A DNA stretch of 64,000 nucleotides, taken from positions 1-64,000 of the forward strand of contig JBOGUF010000045.1 of NCBI GenBank assembly GCA_050696075.1, in the 5' to 3' direction. The position numbers and the translations under genes are program-made. Below the pieces are notes generated by a model. The model did not search any database, was not told where the DNA came from, and worked only from the letters and a program-made list of their open reading frames with translations. Positions 8,723 through 17,001 of this stretch are shown here, one piece after another. Origin of the DNA: JBOGUF01 sp050696075 (GTDB lineage Bacteria; Chloroflexota; Chloroflexia; Thermomicrobiales; UBA6265). The first letter of the stretch is position 1; each line of letters begins with the position of its first letter.

Positions 8723-9028
8723 ATGCTCTTCTTGGCGGAAGCGACGGGGATAGCTTCGCCGTCATCTACCCCCTATTCAGGAGCGGTCCGCATCCCATTC
8801 CCGGACCTGCGGTCGCTACGTGAACAGACGGCAGCCACCAACGGGCGCTACGCACGCTCCCGCTCGATTGTACCACCCGAGCGCTGGCCCGAGATCGCGT
8901 TCGTAGCAAGAGCGGAAGGACTGCGCGCCGCCGCTGAACGATTCGGGGTCAGTCACGAAACCATCCGCCGAATCGTGCAGCGCATCGACGCCTGCCATCT
9001 CGACGCAGTACGGGACGCCGCAGACTGA
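8723..9028 (+). CDS. Left-end HTH-like frame; recombinase tail in the circle
   Basis: This open frame crosses the left att repeat (AEATG) and encodes ~93 element-derived residues: IASPSSTPYSGAVRIPFPDL, then an HTH-like segment (WPEIAFVARAEGLRAAAERF, then GVSHETIRRIVQRI). The att core is read in the same frame as in the recombinase at 33370-33384. In the excised circle it would therefore be the C-terminus of that recombinase (615 aa in total). As a separate gene it has no ribosome-binding site; ATG 8723 and GTG 8657 both lie in chromosomal DNA. It may be silent while integrated. Confidence 0.55.
   Translation: MLFLAEATGIASPSSTPYSGAVRIPFPDLRSLREQTAATNGRYARSRSIVPPERWPEIAFVARAEGLRAAAERFGVSHETIRRIVQRIDACHLDAVRDAAD
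8734..8748 (+). repeat. Left attachment-site repeat (attL core)
   Basis: GGCGGAAGCGACGGG is identical to 33369-33383, which is the 3' end of tRNA-Asp. The base before it (T at 8733) completes an encoded CCA on the minus strand, and the terminator at 8690-8719 follows. This is what the uninterrupted tRNA-Asp 3' region would look like. Confidence 0.85.
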
Positions 9029-9037
9029 GCGCACGGG

Positions 9038-9055
9038 CTGTACGTACAGTATGGT
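9038..9055 (+). promoter_or_regulatory. Palindromic operator abutting a -10 element
   Basis: A perfect 12-bp palindrome CTGTACGTACAG (9038-9049) abuts TATGGT (9050-9055). The next gene start is 9210, so the layout fits an operator covering a promoter -35/-10 spacer. The regulator is unknown; the element's own Xre proteins are candidates. Confidence 0.45.
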
Positions 9056-9132
9056 AGACTGCCGTCATAGGTCTATTGACGACCGTGATCCCGGCCAGGA
9101 TCTCCACAAGCCATCAGCGCCGAAAGGCGCGG

Positions 9133-9195
9133 GCGGGACCGCCCGATTGAGTCCGTCGTTCCTGGCCGGGAGCGGACCCGATCGGGCGGTCCCGC
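9133..9195 (+). repeat. 15-bp inverted repeat in a gene leader
   Basis: GCGGGACCGCCCGAT at 9133-9147 is the exact complement of 9181-9195, with 33 bases between. The right arm ends 14 bases before the start codon at 9210. The RNA hairpin would lie just upstream of the ribosome-binding site (GGAGAG). Possible roles are transcript stability, attenuation or protein binding. Confidence 0.6.
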
Positions 9196-9209
9196 TTGTG
9201 GAGAGTGGC

Positions 9210-10073
9210 ATGGCCAACCCTCACGACATCTTTGTAAATTACGACGGCGATCCGGTGCCGGAAGAGGAATGGTCAACCTTCCTGCCGTATGTCTTGCCCC
9301 AGGCACTCCAACACTGGTCCCGCTCGACCGTTCTCGAAGCCGCCAAGGGCAGCCTGATCCCGATTGCGATCAACCTACCAACCTCCACGCAAATGGCCCG
9401 AATCGAGCGGGTGTTGCGCACGCTGCGTCGAAATCCGATCGTCGAGCTGGCACGGCAGCAGTTAACCGCCCTCGTGAGCAGGCAGACAGAACGTCAGGGG
9501 ACGGACGCAACTCTAAATCCCATGTTTCGGGAAATGATATGGACTCAGATCGATCGACTTGCCGACGATCACCGAGTGCCCGGCGTATCGAGGCGCGATC
9601 TGGTTATGTATCTCTTTGCCACAGCCGTCTTTCCCGGCTTGACCTCTGGACCAGAGTCCGACACGGTCTATCGATCAAGTGTCTGGTCCATGGTTTTTGT
9701 CGAGTCTCGCCCTGTCGTGTGGGCGAATCTATCTCGCCGGCCGCTGAACCTCAAGCTTGATCCCGGTCAGATCGTCGTCGACATTACGCACTCCTCCGAC
9801 GCCGACCTGCAAGAACTGTGGGACGAAATCAGACAGACGCAGAGGCGTCTGAGCACCGTAACCCCGCGAGGCGGCCGGCCTAGTAACGACCAGAGGGCAG
9901 AGAGAATCGAACAGCTCCTGAAACAAGGCGCTAGGTGGGGGGACATTCCCGCTATTGTCTTCGAGGAATTCCCTCCAAGGAATCCAGCCAAGCCGCCAAC
10001 ACTTGACAGCCTCAAACGGATGCAGACCGCCTGGCGGGCGCGGAAGCGTGGGACAACACGAACACCCCGATAA
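9210..10073 (+). CDS. Unknown element protein with possible HTH C-terminus
   Basis: The 287-aa product starts at ATG 9210 with GGAGAG upstream; the frame is open to 9051 but that part covers the inverted repeat. I do not recognise the family. It is mostly alpha-helical in appearance, with a hydrophobic middle (VMYLFATAVFPGL). The C-terminal segment (GRPSNDQRAERIEQLLKQGA, then TLDSLKRMQTAWRARKRG) looks like a basic helix-turn-helix. It is the first full gene of the element's left arm, preceded by a palindrome and a long hairpin, which suggests a regulated DNA-binding or replication-control protein. This is inference only. Confidence 0.6.
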   Translation: MANPHDIFVNYDGDPVPEEEWSTFLPYVLPQALQHWSRSTVLEAAKGSLIPIAINLPTSTQMARIERVLRTLRRNPIVELARQQLTALVSRQTERQGTDATLNPMFREMIWTQIDRLADDHRVPGVSRRDLVMYLFATAVFPGLTSGPESDTVYRSSVWSMVFVESRPVVWANLSRRPLNLKLDPGQIVVDITHSSDADLQELWDEIRQTQRRLSTVTPRGGRPSNDQRAERIEQLLKQGARWGDIPAIVFEEFPPRNPAKPPTLDSLKRMQTAWRARKRGTTRTPR

Positions 10074-10160
10074 TTCCCTCCCTAAATATCCTCACCCCGA
10101 TAAAATCATCCCGGCGATAGCGTCGGTCTTATGTAAATGTAAATCCCCCGCTATGGTACG

Positions 10161-10183
10161 GGCATGGCCGAATCGGCCATGCC
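10161..10183. repeat. 23-bp near-perfect palindrome upstream of xre gene
   Basis: Two 11-base arms (GGCATGGCCGA / TCGGCCATGCC) surround a single A. It lies 21 bases before the Xre gene at 10205 and just after a -10-like TATGGT (10152-10157). It may be the operator for that regulator or part of an origin. A CACCCCGATAA repeat occurs twice shortly upstream, near 10.06-10.1 kb. Confidence 0.6.
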
Positions 10184-10204
10184 TAGTTGCTGGTGGAGGA
10201 ACCG

Positions 10205-10417
10205 ATGAACGGCACGGACGTAAAGGTCGAGCGAGTTAGGCGGAAAGTTAAGCAGTACCGTCTTGCCGCCGCACTCGGCATCACTCAGTCTGAGCTCTGC
10301 GCCGTCGAAAACGGTAGAAAGCCGATCACTCACGATCGGGCCATCACCATCCGCAATGTGATTCGCGAATTAGCCGCACAACGGCAGATGGTTATTAGCC
10401 GTGAGCGCGTCGCCTGA
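10205..10417 (+). CDS. Small Xre/Cro-family HTH regulator
   Basis: The 70-aa protein has a single Cro/C1-type helix-turn-helix (VRRKVKQYRLAAALGITQSE, then LCAVENGRKPITHDRAITI). The Q-S-E-L-C-A-V-E-N-G-R-K stretch is the recognition helix and following turn. ATG 10205 has GGAGG five bases upstream. The gene starts the long overlapping array that leads into replication and defence genes. The 23-bp palindrome just before it is a likely autoregulatory site (inference). Confidence 0.8.
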   Translation: MNGTDVKVERVRRKVKQYRLAAALGITQSELCAVENGRKPITHDRAITIRNVIRELAAQRQMVISRERVA

Positions 10418-10580
10418 CCCGCCGAATTCATTCGTTCCTTCGGGGCTTCTACGCCTCTGCGCACTTGCTACGCAGATCGCGCAGCGTCAGGCCGGAAAGT
10501 GCGACGGCGAGCCCGAGGTCCCGGAGAGCGCTAGCCCCCACACAGATGTTGCGGCCGAAGATCAGGCGGAGGCCGCCTGA
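10401..10580 (+). CDS. 59-aa small protein, unknown
   Basis: A GTG at 10401 begins a 60-codon frame overlapping the end of the Xre gene by 17 bases and ending in an acidic Ala/Glu tail (HTDVAAEDQAEAA). There is no separate ribosome-binding site; translation could be coupled to the upstream stop. Its membership of a tightly packed gene chain supports it, but it has no recognisable domain and could be spurious. Confidence 0.4.
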   Translation: MSASPDPPNSFVPSGLLRLCALATQIAQRQAGKCDGEPEVPESASPHTDVAAEDQAEAA

Positions 10581-10643
10581 ATAGCACGACCTGGGGCGGC
10601 CAGCCTACCAACCGGACCGCCCCAAGTCGAAGGAGTGGTAAAG

Positions 10644-10847
10644 ATGGATTCCTGGCCCGATGATATCACGCGGGACGTCCCCCGCCCCGCCCTTCAACCC
10701 ATCCGCACCAGCAGTCCGAACAAAAGCATTGCTGCCTTCCGCCATGAGCGGTGCCCGATGCATGCAGCGGTGTTGGGCAACAGTCCGGCACTCCTTCGGC
10801 AAGCGGTTCAGCGTCTCGAACTCGACGTGGCCGAGGTGTGCCGATGA
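10644..10847 (+). CDS. 67-aa small protein, unknown
   Basis: ATG 10644 has AAGGAG eight bases upstream. The product begins MDSWPDDITRDVPRPALQPI, and its C-terminal half is helical (AVLGNSPALLRQAVQRLELDVAEVCR). It overlaps the next gene by four bases (ATGA). No family is recognised. It lies between an Xre regulator and the primase-helicase, where such elements often carry small accessory proteins. Confidence 0.55.
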   Translation: MDSWPDDITRDVPRPALQPIRTSSPNKSIAAFRHERCPMHAAVLGNSPALLRQAVQRLELDVAEVCR

Positions 10848-11014
10848 CCGCCCCGTTGACGAATCGCGAGTGGAACGGACTCGCCCATTTGATGCGACGA
10901 CGCGAGAAGGTCGCCAGTCTGGCAACCAGGCAACTCGCTGCCGAACTTTCAACCGGCGGCGAGCTGCCTCTCGCCGCGGCCTATGAGCGGCGGCACGCGC
11001 GGGAGACGGCGTGA
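10844..11014 (+). CDS. 56-aa small helical protein, unknown
   Basis: ATG 10844 overlaps the previous stop (ATGA). The product (MTAPLTNREWNGLAHLMRRR, then EKVASLATRQLAAELSTGGE) is basic and helical and ends where the primase-helicase starts (GTGA/TGATG overlap). Tight coupling on both sides supports a real gene. No known domain is seen. Confidence 0.55.
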   Translation: MTAPLTNREWNGLAHLMRRREKVASLATRQLAAELSTGGELPLAAAYERRHARETA

Positions 11015-13134
11015 TGGGCCACGACTTTCCGTCGGCGTTCCTCGACGCCATTGATCGCGCCGTCCTCGGCCGCGACGGCAAACGTGAGCGCGGCGAGTTC
11101 CGGTTTCGCTGTCCAGCCGAGGGACATCCCGACGAGCATCCGTCAGCTCGCTGGAATCGCGAAAAAGCCACATGGTATTGCGACGCCTGTACAGCCGGCG
11201 GCGGCGCGCTTGACGTAGCTGAACGCCTCGGCGTCCCACGGCCGGAGACGATCCGCCACAACGGGCACGGACAACACCGCCTCTGCGTCGGAGATCGGCG
11301 GTACCCATTGCTCGACCAGACGGGGCAGGTCATTGCCATCCATGTGCGCAAGGATTTCAGCGACGGGACGAAGGACATGCCGTGGGAACTGCCCGACGGT
11401 ACGTCCGGTCTTGGTGGGCGCAAGGTCACCGACCTCCCGCTCTACGGCGTGCACGAACTCAACGGCGCGACTGAGTCCGTCGTCGTCGAGGGGGAAAAGT
11501 CTCGCGATGCGCTCGCCGCGCTCGGTATCACGGCGGTCGGGACCGTGACCGGGGCGAAGGCCACACCGAGCGACGACACCATACGATCATTGATCGGACT
11601 AGCCATCACGCTCTGGCCAGACGCCGACGAACAAGGCACTGAACATATGCAGCGGATCGCGCGTCGTCTCCTCGCATTGGGACAGCCGCGCGAGCGGATA
11701 CGCGTGGCCGTCTGGCCGGACGCGCCACTCAAGGGCGATGCCGCTGACTTTGTCGCCAACGGCGCAACCGCCGAAGATGTGCGACGCCTCATCGCGGTGG
11801 CGGAGCCGGTCACTGACGATCGGGACCAGCAATCCAAGGACACGACGGATTGGGAAGCACCAGCAGGGCGGCTGCGCTTCCTGACCGCACGGCAGTTCGC
11901 GCACGATACTCCTGCCCAGACCGATTGGGTGATTCCGCCGTTCGTACCAGCCGGCGGCGTGACCAAGATCGATGGGCCGCCGAAGAAGGCCGGCAAGACG
12001 ACGCTGATCACGCACATGATCGCCGCGGTCATCAATGATGACCGCTCCTTCCTCGGCAAGCCCACCAGGCACGGCCCGGTCATCCTCTTGACGGAACAAG
12101 GCGGGACCTCATTCCGCGAGGCGTTGGCGCGCGCCCAACTGCTCGATCGCGACGACTTGTACATCGCGGTCTACCGCGATATCGCTTCGCTGGCCTGGCC
12201 CGACGTCGTCGCGCAAACCTTCGCCCTCGCGCAGGAGGTGGGCGCCGTCCTGGTGGTCGTCGATACCTTCCCGCAGGTGTCGAGGGTCCGGGGCGACGAC
12301 GAAAACTCGGCCGGTCACGCCCTGGCGGCGTTGGAGCCTCTACAGATCGGGGCCGACCATCACCGCCTCGGCGTGATCGTCAGCTTCCACGATCGCAAGG
12401 GCGGTGGCGAAGTCGGCGAGTCCGGGCGCGGATCGAGCGCCTACGCCGGCGCTGTTGATGTCATCCTCCACGTCAATCGACCCGGCGGCAACCTGAAGCC
12501 CACGGTCCGCAAGATTGAGGCGCTGTCTCGTTTCGAGGCGACACCGGAAGAGCTCTACATCGAATTGACCGATGCCGGGTACATCTCGCTCGGCACCGAA
12601 GACGATATCGTCACGGCAATGGTCATGCAGGCGCTGGCCGCGGTCCTGCCTAGGACCGAGCACGAGGCCAAGCCGGTCAGTTCCCTCAAACGCAGGGGCG
12701 AGGACGGGGAGGAAGAGATCGAGCCGGGCATCCTGGATGGACTGACTAGCCAGGGGGTCAAGGCCGCCCGCTCCACGGTAGACGCCGAGCTTGCTCGCTG
12801 GCTGAAGGCCGGATACGCGGCTCGGTCCGGTGAGGGGAAGCGGGGCAGCCCGTTCCGCTACTGGCTCATCGCCGAGCCGCCGGATGCTTTCCTCCGATCT
12901 AAGCCTTCCGGGTCATCGGAAGAAAGAAATGGCGGACCGTCACCCACAGGCGACGAGCGGGCCGACGGCGACCAAAAGGTTGCTTCCGACGCCTCATCCC
13001 CATCAGAAGAAACCAATGTCGAACCGGCCGACCGCACATGCGATGACCCGATTCTTTCCTCCGATGGGTTGGATGCCTATATCGGAGGCAAGCAATCGGA
13101 GGAACCGGCCGCCGGCCAGGTGGAGGAAATCTGA
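11011..13134 (+). CDS. Primase-helicase: Zn finger, Toprim, RepA-type ATPase
   Basis: The ~707-aa product combines a CHC2-like zinc motif (FRCPAEGHPDEHPSARWN ... WYCDAC, residues ~30-60), a Toprim domain (ESVVVEGEKSRDALAALGI ~155; ITLWPDADEQG ~200) and a RecA/RepA-type hexameric helicase core with Walker A GPPKKAGKTTLITHM (~322) and Walker B VLVVVDTFPQV (~415). A Gly/Asp-rich C-terminal tail follows. Such proteins prime and unwind plasmid or phage origins, so the element may replicate when excised. Start is GTG 11011 or ATG 11014, both overlapping the upstream stop. Confidence 0.88.
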   Translation: MMGHDFPSAFLDAIDRAVLGRDGKRERGEFRFRCPAEGHPDEHPSARWNREKATWYCDACTAGGGALDVAERLGVPRPETIRHNGHGQHRLCVGDRRYPLLDQTGQVIAIHVRKDFSDGTKDMPWELPDGTSGLGGRKVTDLPLYGVHELNGATESVVVEGEKSRDALAALGITAVGTVTGAKATPSDDTIRSLIGLAITLWPDADEQGTEHMQRIARRLLALGQPRERIRVAVWPDAPLKGDAADFVANGATAEDVRRLIAVAEPVTDDRDQQSKDTTDWEAPAGRLRFLTARQFAHDTPAQTDWVIPPFVPAGGVTKIDGPPKKAGKTTLITHMIAAVINDDRSFLGKPTRHGPVILLTEQGGTSFREALARAQLLDRDDLYIAVYRDIASLAWPDVVAQTFALAQEVGAVLVVVDTFPQVSRVRGDDENSAGHALAALEPLQIGADHHRLGVIVSFHDRKGGGEVGESGRGSSAYAGAVDVILHVNRPGGNLKPTVRKIEALSRFEATPEELYIELTDAGYISLGTEDDIVTAMVMQALAAVLPRTEHEAKPVSSLKRRGEDGEEEIEPGILDGLTSQGVKAARSTVDAELARWLKAGYAARSGEGKRGSPFRYWLIAEPPDAFLRSKPSGSSEERNGGPSPTGDERADGDQKVASDASSPSEETNVEPADRTCDDPILSSDGLDAYIGGKQSEEPAAGQVEEI

Positions 13135-13135
13135 G

Positions 13136-13585
13136 ATGACACCCCCCGACCTGCTGACAACCCTGCGAGCTCGCGGCGTCACGGTAACGCGCCGTGGTGA
13201 TCGCGTCCGCTGCGAACCCGCTGGCAACCTGATCGATGACCTTCGCCCGGCGATCACCCGGCACAAAGCTGCCCTGCTCATGCTGCTCGACCGCGAGCGA
13301 TTCACCGCCGATCCACGACCCGACCTGACCGACGACAGCGGACTGTGGAGACGCCTCCTTGCGGCAGCCTACGACCGTGACGGCCACGCTCCGGCCGGTG
13401 TCTTTGGCGCGCTCCACGGGCTACGCTGCGAGGGCGCTCGGCTCGTCGTCGCGGGCGGTCGCGTCAGGCTCGAATCTGGCGAACTTGGCGACGAGTACCA
13501 GGCATTGAAGCAGTCCTCCCTCACGCCGCACACGGCGGCAATCATGCGCCTATTTGCCACCATCGCTCACCCGGAGGAAGCGTGA
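13136..13585 (+). CDS. Small protein with TubC-like N-terminal domain
   Basis: The 149-aa product starts at ATG 13136 with GGAGGA nine bases upstream, one base after the primase-helicase stop. Its first ~50 residues (TPPDLLTTLRARGVTVTRRG, then LIDDLRPAITRHKAALLMLL) match the TubC_N docking fold common in proteins beside primases on plasmids and islands. The rest is a compact unknown domain. It overlaps the next gene by four bases (GTGA). A role as partner of the replication helicase is inference from position. Confidence 0.65.
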   Translation: MTPPDLLTTLRARGVTVTRRGDRVRCEPAGNLIDDLRPAITRHKAALLMLLDRERFTADPRPDLTDDSGLWRRLLAAAYDRDGHAPAGVFGALHGLRCEGARLVVAGGRVRLESGELGDEYQALKQSSLTPHTAAIMRLFATIAHPEEA

Positions 13586-13917
13586 CGATCATCAAGGCAA
13601 TCCCGGTCAATATGACCGACATCGTCGCAAGCAGCGCTACCCCGGCATCAATGAGCGGCACTCCGGCGGCACTCGACCCCACGCGGCTTGAGCGGTCATT
13701 GCCCATAGGTTCGGACTCAAGATGCCAGTGCGTTGGCTGCGGCCGCTATTTCAGCGGCGCTCGCGCCTTCGAAGCCCACCAGCGCCTCACCAGGGACGGT
13801 GACGTGCTCTGCCTCGACCCGGCGAGCGTCGGCCTGCGCATCATCCACAGCGGCGGATTCGCCTGGTGGAGCCGCGCGGCACCACGGCTTGTGGGGAACA
13901 ACGAGGAAACGACATGA
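13582..13917 (+). CDS. Zinc-finger-like small protein
   Basis: The 111-aa product begins at GTG 13582 (GTGA overlap) and carries CQCVGCGRYFSGARAFEAH (residues ~48-66). The C-x2-C pair followed by His resembles a C2H2/FDXHR-type finger, plausibly for DNA or RNA binding. The N-terminal 45 residues are low in complexity. It overlaps the next tiny ORF by four bases. No function assigned. Confidence 0.6.
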   Translation: MTIIKAIPVNMTDIVASSATPASMSGTPAALDPTRLERSLPIGSDSRCQCVGCGRYFSGARAFEAHQRLTRDGDVLCLDPASVGLRIIHSGGFAWWSRAAPRLVGNNEETT

Positions 13918-14006
13918 CCTTCAATGCGGTCGAGGTGAATACGAGGGCGCGGCAGCGCCGTCGCCGGCCCGCGATCAAGATGCTGCGTCCGGCTTCGTGG
14001 TCGTAA
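13914..14006 (+). CDS. 30-aa basic peptide, unknown
   Basis: ATG 13914 overlaps the previous stop (ATGA) and encodes 30 residues with an Arg-rich core (RARQRRRRP). The same overlap style as its neighbours is the only support. It could be a genuine micro-protein or a chance frame. Confidence 0.3.
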   Translation: MTFNAVEVNTRARQRRRRPAIKMLRPASWS

Positions 14007-14133
14007 TTCGATGCATCGACCCGGAACAGCGCATCAAGAAGTTTCCATTCAACCGCTGACTCCAGTAGAATGGCGAGGCATCAGGTCCATACCAGTGAGT
14101 AACGGCCGCGAAACCGCGAGAGGGAGGATCGCG

Positions 14134-17001
14134 TTGTCCAGCATTGCCATTCCGGTGAGTGCGCCGCGGATCGGGTCGCTTGTCAGCGCCCGCGAGCGAG
14201 ACTGGGTTGTCTTGCCGGCCGCCGAAGAGAACGTCGTACGCCTCCGTCCGCTGACCGGCAGCGAGGAGGATGCGACCGGCATTTTTCTGCCGCTGGAGCG
14301 CTGGAAGAAGAGCGAGTTCTTGCCGCCAGACCCGGACCACTCCGGCGATACCCAAGGCGGTCTGCTTTTGCTCGATGCCGCGCGCCTCGCTCTTCGCGAC
14401 GGTGCCGCGCCCTTCCGCTCGATGGGCCGCATCTCGGTCACTCCGCGCCCTTATCAATTCGTGCCGCTCATCATGGCGCTACGTCAAGATCCTGTGCGAC
14501 TGCTCGTCGCGGACGATGTAGGAGTGGGGAAAACGATCGAAGCGGCCATGATCGCTCGCGAGATGCTCGACCGCGGCCTGGCGCAACGCCTGGCGGTCAT
14601 CTGCCCCGCTCACCTCTGCGAGCAATGGGAGAAAGAGCTGCGGGAGAAGTTCGGAATCGAGGCGGCCGTTATTCAGCCTTCCCGGTTCGCCCGCCTGGAG
14701 CGCGAGCTGCCGCGCGGCGATTTGAGCGTCTTCCGCTACCACCGCCACCTCATCGCCAGCATCGACTTCGTCAAGGCCGGCGTCCACCGCCACCACTTCC
14801 TGGAGAACGCGCCCGACCTCATCATCGTCGACGAAGCGCACGTCGCCGCCCGCCCTCGCGGCGACCGCGGCCAGGTTCAGCACCAGCGCTACGAGTTCGT
14901 CCGTGGCCTTGCGTCAGACCCAACCCGCCACGTCATTCTGGTCACGGCAACGCCGCACAGCGGTATCGAGGAGAGTTTCCGCTCGCTCCTTGGCTTGCTC
15001 GACCAGCGCTTCGACGCCCATGGCCTCAACCCGCCGCCCGAGCTCGATCGGTCTGCCCTCGTCCCGCACGTCGTTCAGCGGCGTCGCGATGACCTGGCCC
15101 ACTGGCCCGGCGGTGACACGCCGTTCCCCCAGCGCGAGTCGAAGGAGCACCGCTACGCCCTCAGCGCCGACTACTACCGCCTCTTCGAGGACGTCCTCGC
15201 CTATTGTCGCGGCACGGTGGACGCCGGGCGCGGCCTGCGTGCCCAGCAGCAGCGCGTTCGCCACTGGGCCGCCATCGCCCTCCTGCGCTGCGTCCTCTCC
15301 AGCCCTGCCGCCGCTTCCTCGGTCTTGAGCGCGCGTGCCAAGCGGCTCCACGACGGAGAGGCGCCGGTCGATCTCTTCGAGTCGCCCGACGACGCCGATG
15401 CTGCTTACCGCCCGCAGGTGCTCGACGCAATCGGCGAGGAACAGGCCGGCGACTACGTCCCGGCCGCTCCTCTCGAAGACGCCGAACCCTTCCTCGACGA
15501 CGCCGAGCGCCGGCGGCTTGCCGGGTTCCTGAAGGGCGCCCGTAACCTCGAAGGCCCAGTGAAGGACGCCAAGCTGGCCGAGGCTGGGAAAGCGGTCGGC
15601 GACGCCCTTCGCGACGGCTTCCGGCCGATCGTCTTCTGCCGCTTCATCGCCACCGCCAACTATGTAGCCGCTTCGCTCGGGAAAACCCTCGGCAAGGAGT
15701 TTCCCGGCCTTCGCGCCGTCGCCGTCACCGGCGAGATCGGCCACGAGGAGCGCCGCGCCATCATCGACGAGCTGGTTGCGGAACCCGGTCCGCGCGTCCT
15801 CGTCGCGACCGACTGCCTGAGCGAGGGGATTAACCTCCAGGAGCACGTCGACGCCGTCCTCCATTACGATCTGCCCTGGAACCCGAACCGGCTAGAGCAG
15901 CGTGAGGGCCGCGTCGACCGCTTCGGCCAAGCCAAGCCGGTCGTCCGCGTTGGCCTCCTCTACGGCGCCGACAATCCTATCGACGGCGTCGTCCTCGACG
16001 TCCTGATCCGCAAGGCGCGGACGATCCGCAACCGGCTCGGCATCGCCATACCCGTTCCGGAAGACACCGAGCAGGTCGTCCAGGCCGTCGTCGAGAGCGT
16101 CCTCCTGCGTGGGCGCGGGCCGCAGGCCCAATTGCAGTTGGATTTCGGCGCCTCCGATGTGAGCCGCCTTCACGCGACGATGGACGCCGCCGCCGAAAAG
16201 GAGGCGAGCCAGCGCCGCTACTTCGCCCAGCGCGGTATCAAGCCGGAGGAAGTGGCCCGCGAAGTCGCCGCGACCGTTCCCGTCCTGGGCGACGAAGAAG
16301 CCGTCCAGCGCTTCCTCGCCAATGCCGCCCAGCGCCTCGCCGGTTCGCTCCGGGCGACGGGTCGCAACGGTGTCTTCGACCTCTACCCCGGCGACCTCGC
16401 CGACGACCTGGAGCGGCGCGGTTACGAGGGAAATCCGCTCCGCGTCACCTTCGACGCCCTCACCGACCCCGACGCGCATTGCCTTGGCCGCACGCATCCG
16501 GTCGTTTCCGCCTACTGCGATGCGGTCCTTGGCAAGGCGCTCGGTCCCGAGCCGGACGCACGGTTCGCGCGCTGTGGCGCGGTCTTCACCAACGCCGTCA
16601 CCAGGCGCACTGCCGTTGTGCTTCTCCGGCTGCGCTATCTCCTCCGCGAGAAGGTCGAGGAGTTCGCGGAGGAGGTCGTCCTCGTCGCCATCGAGAGCCA
16701 GGGCGGTCAACCGCGTTGGATCGAGCCGCTCGATACCGCCGCCCGCGAGCTCCTGACGGCAGCAGACCGACCCGTCGCCAACATGAGTCAGTCCGAGCGC
16801 GCAGAGCACGTCCAGTGGGCGCTCGGCCTCCTTGACCGCACCCCCAGTTGCTACCAGCCGATCGTCCAGTGGCGGGTCGAGCAGCTCCAGGCGTCGCACA
16901 ACCGGCTGCGCAAGCTCGTCAAGGCGTCGCCGCTCAAGGTGGATGCGCACGATCCTGACCTCCTCGGCTGCTACGTCCTCGTGCCCGGAGGGAGCCGCTG
17001 A
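14134..17001 (+). CDS. SNF2-type helicase, DISARM DrmD-like
   Basis: The 955-aa helicase has RecA domain 1 with Walker A VADDVGVGKTIEAAMI (~128), VICPAHLCEQWEKEL (Ia, ~152), DEAH box LIIVDEAHVA (~230) and VILVTATPHSG (III, ~265). RecA domain 2 has ATDCLSEGINLQEHVD, then DLPWNPNRLEQREGRVDRFGQ-type motif VI (~580-597). A long C-terminal region follows. TTG 14134 was chosen for GGGAGG six bases upstream; the frame is open to 14011. The stop overlaps the methyltransferase start (TGATG). SNF2 helicase plus large adenine methyltransferase is the signature pair of class 1 DISARM. Confidence 0.85.
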   Translation: MSSIAIPVSAPRIGSLVSARERDWVVLPAAEENVVRLRPLTGSEEDATGIFLPLERWKKSEFLPPDPDHSGDTQGGLLLLDAARLALRDGAAPFRSMGRISVTPRPYQFVPLIMALRQDPVRLLVADDVGVGKTIEAAMIAREMLDRGLAQRLAVICPAHLCEQWEKELREKFGIEAAVIQPSRFARLERELPRGDLSVFRYHRHLIASIDFVKAGVHRHHFLENAPDLIIVDEAHVAARPRGDRGQVQHQRYEFVRGLASDPTRHVILVTATPHSGIEESFRSLLGLLDQRFDAHGLNPPPELDRSALVPHVVQRRRDDLAHWPGGDTPFPQRESKEHRYALSADYYRLFEDVLAYCRGTVDAGRGLRAQQQRVRHWAAIALLRCVLSSPAAASSVLSARAKRLHDGEAPVDLFESPDDADAAYRPQVLDAIGEEQAGDYVPAAPLEDAEPFLDDAERRRLAGFLKGARNLEGPVKDAKLAEAGKAVGDALRDGFRPIVFCRFIATANYVAASLGKTLGKEFPGLRAVAVTGEIGHEERRAIIDELVAEPGPRVLVATDCLSEGINLQEHVDAVLHYDLPWNPNRLEQREGRVDRFGQAKPVVRVGLLYGADNPIDGVVLDVLIRKARTIRNRLGIAIPVPEDTEQVVQAVVESVLLRGRGPQAQLQLDFGASDVSRLHATMDAAAEKEASQRRYFAQRGIKPEEVAREVAATVPVLGDEEAVQRFLANAAQRLAGSLRATGRNGVFDLYPGDLADDLERRGYEGNPLRVTFDALTDPDAHCLGRTHPVVSAYCDAVLGKALGPEPDARFARCGAVFTNAVTRRTAVVLLRLRYLLREKVEEFAEEVVLVAIESQGGQPRWIEPLDTAARELLTAADRPVANMSQSERAEHVQWALGLLDRTPSCYQPIVQWRVEQLQASHNRLRKLVKASPLKVDAHDPDLLGCYVLVPGGSR

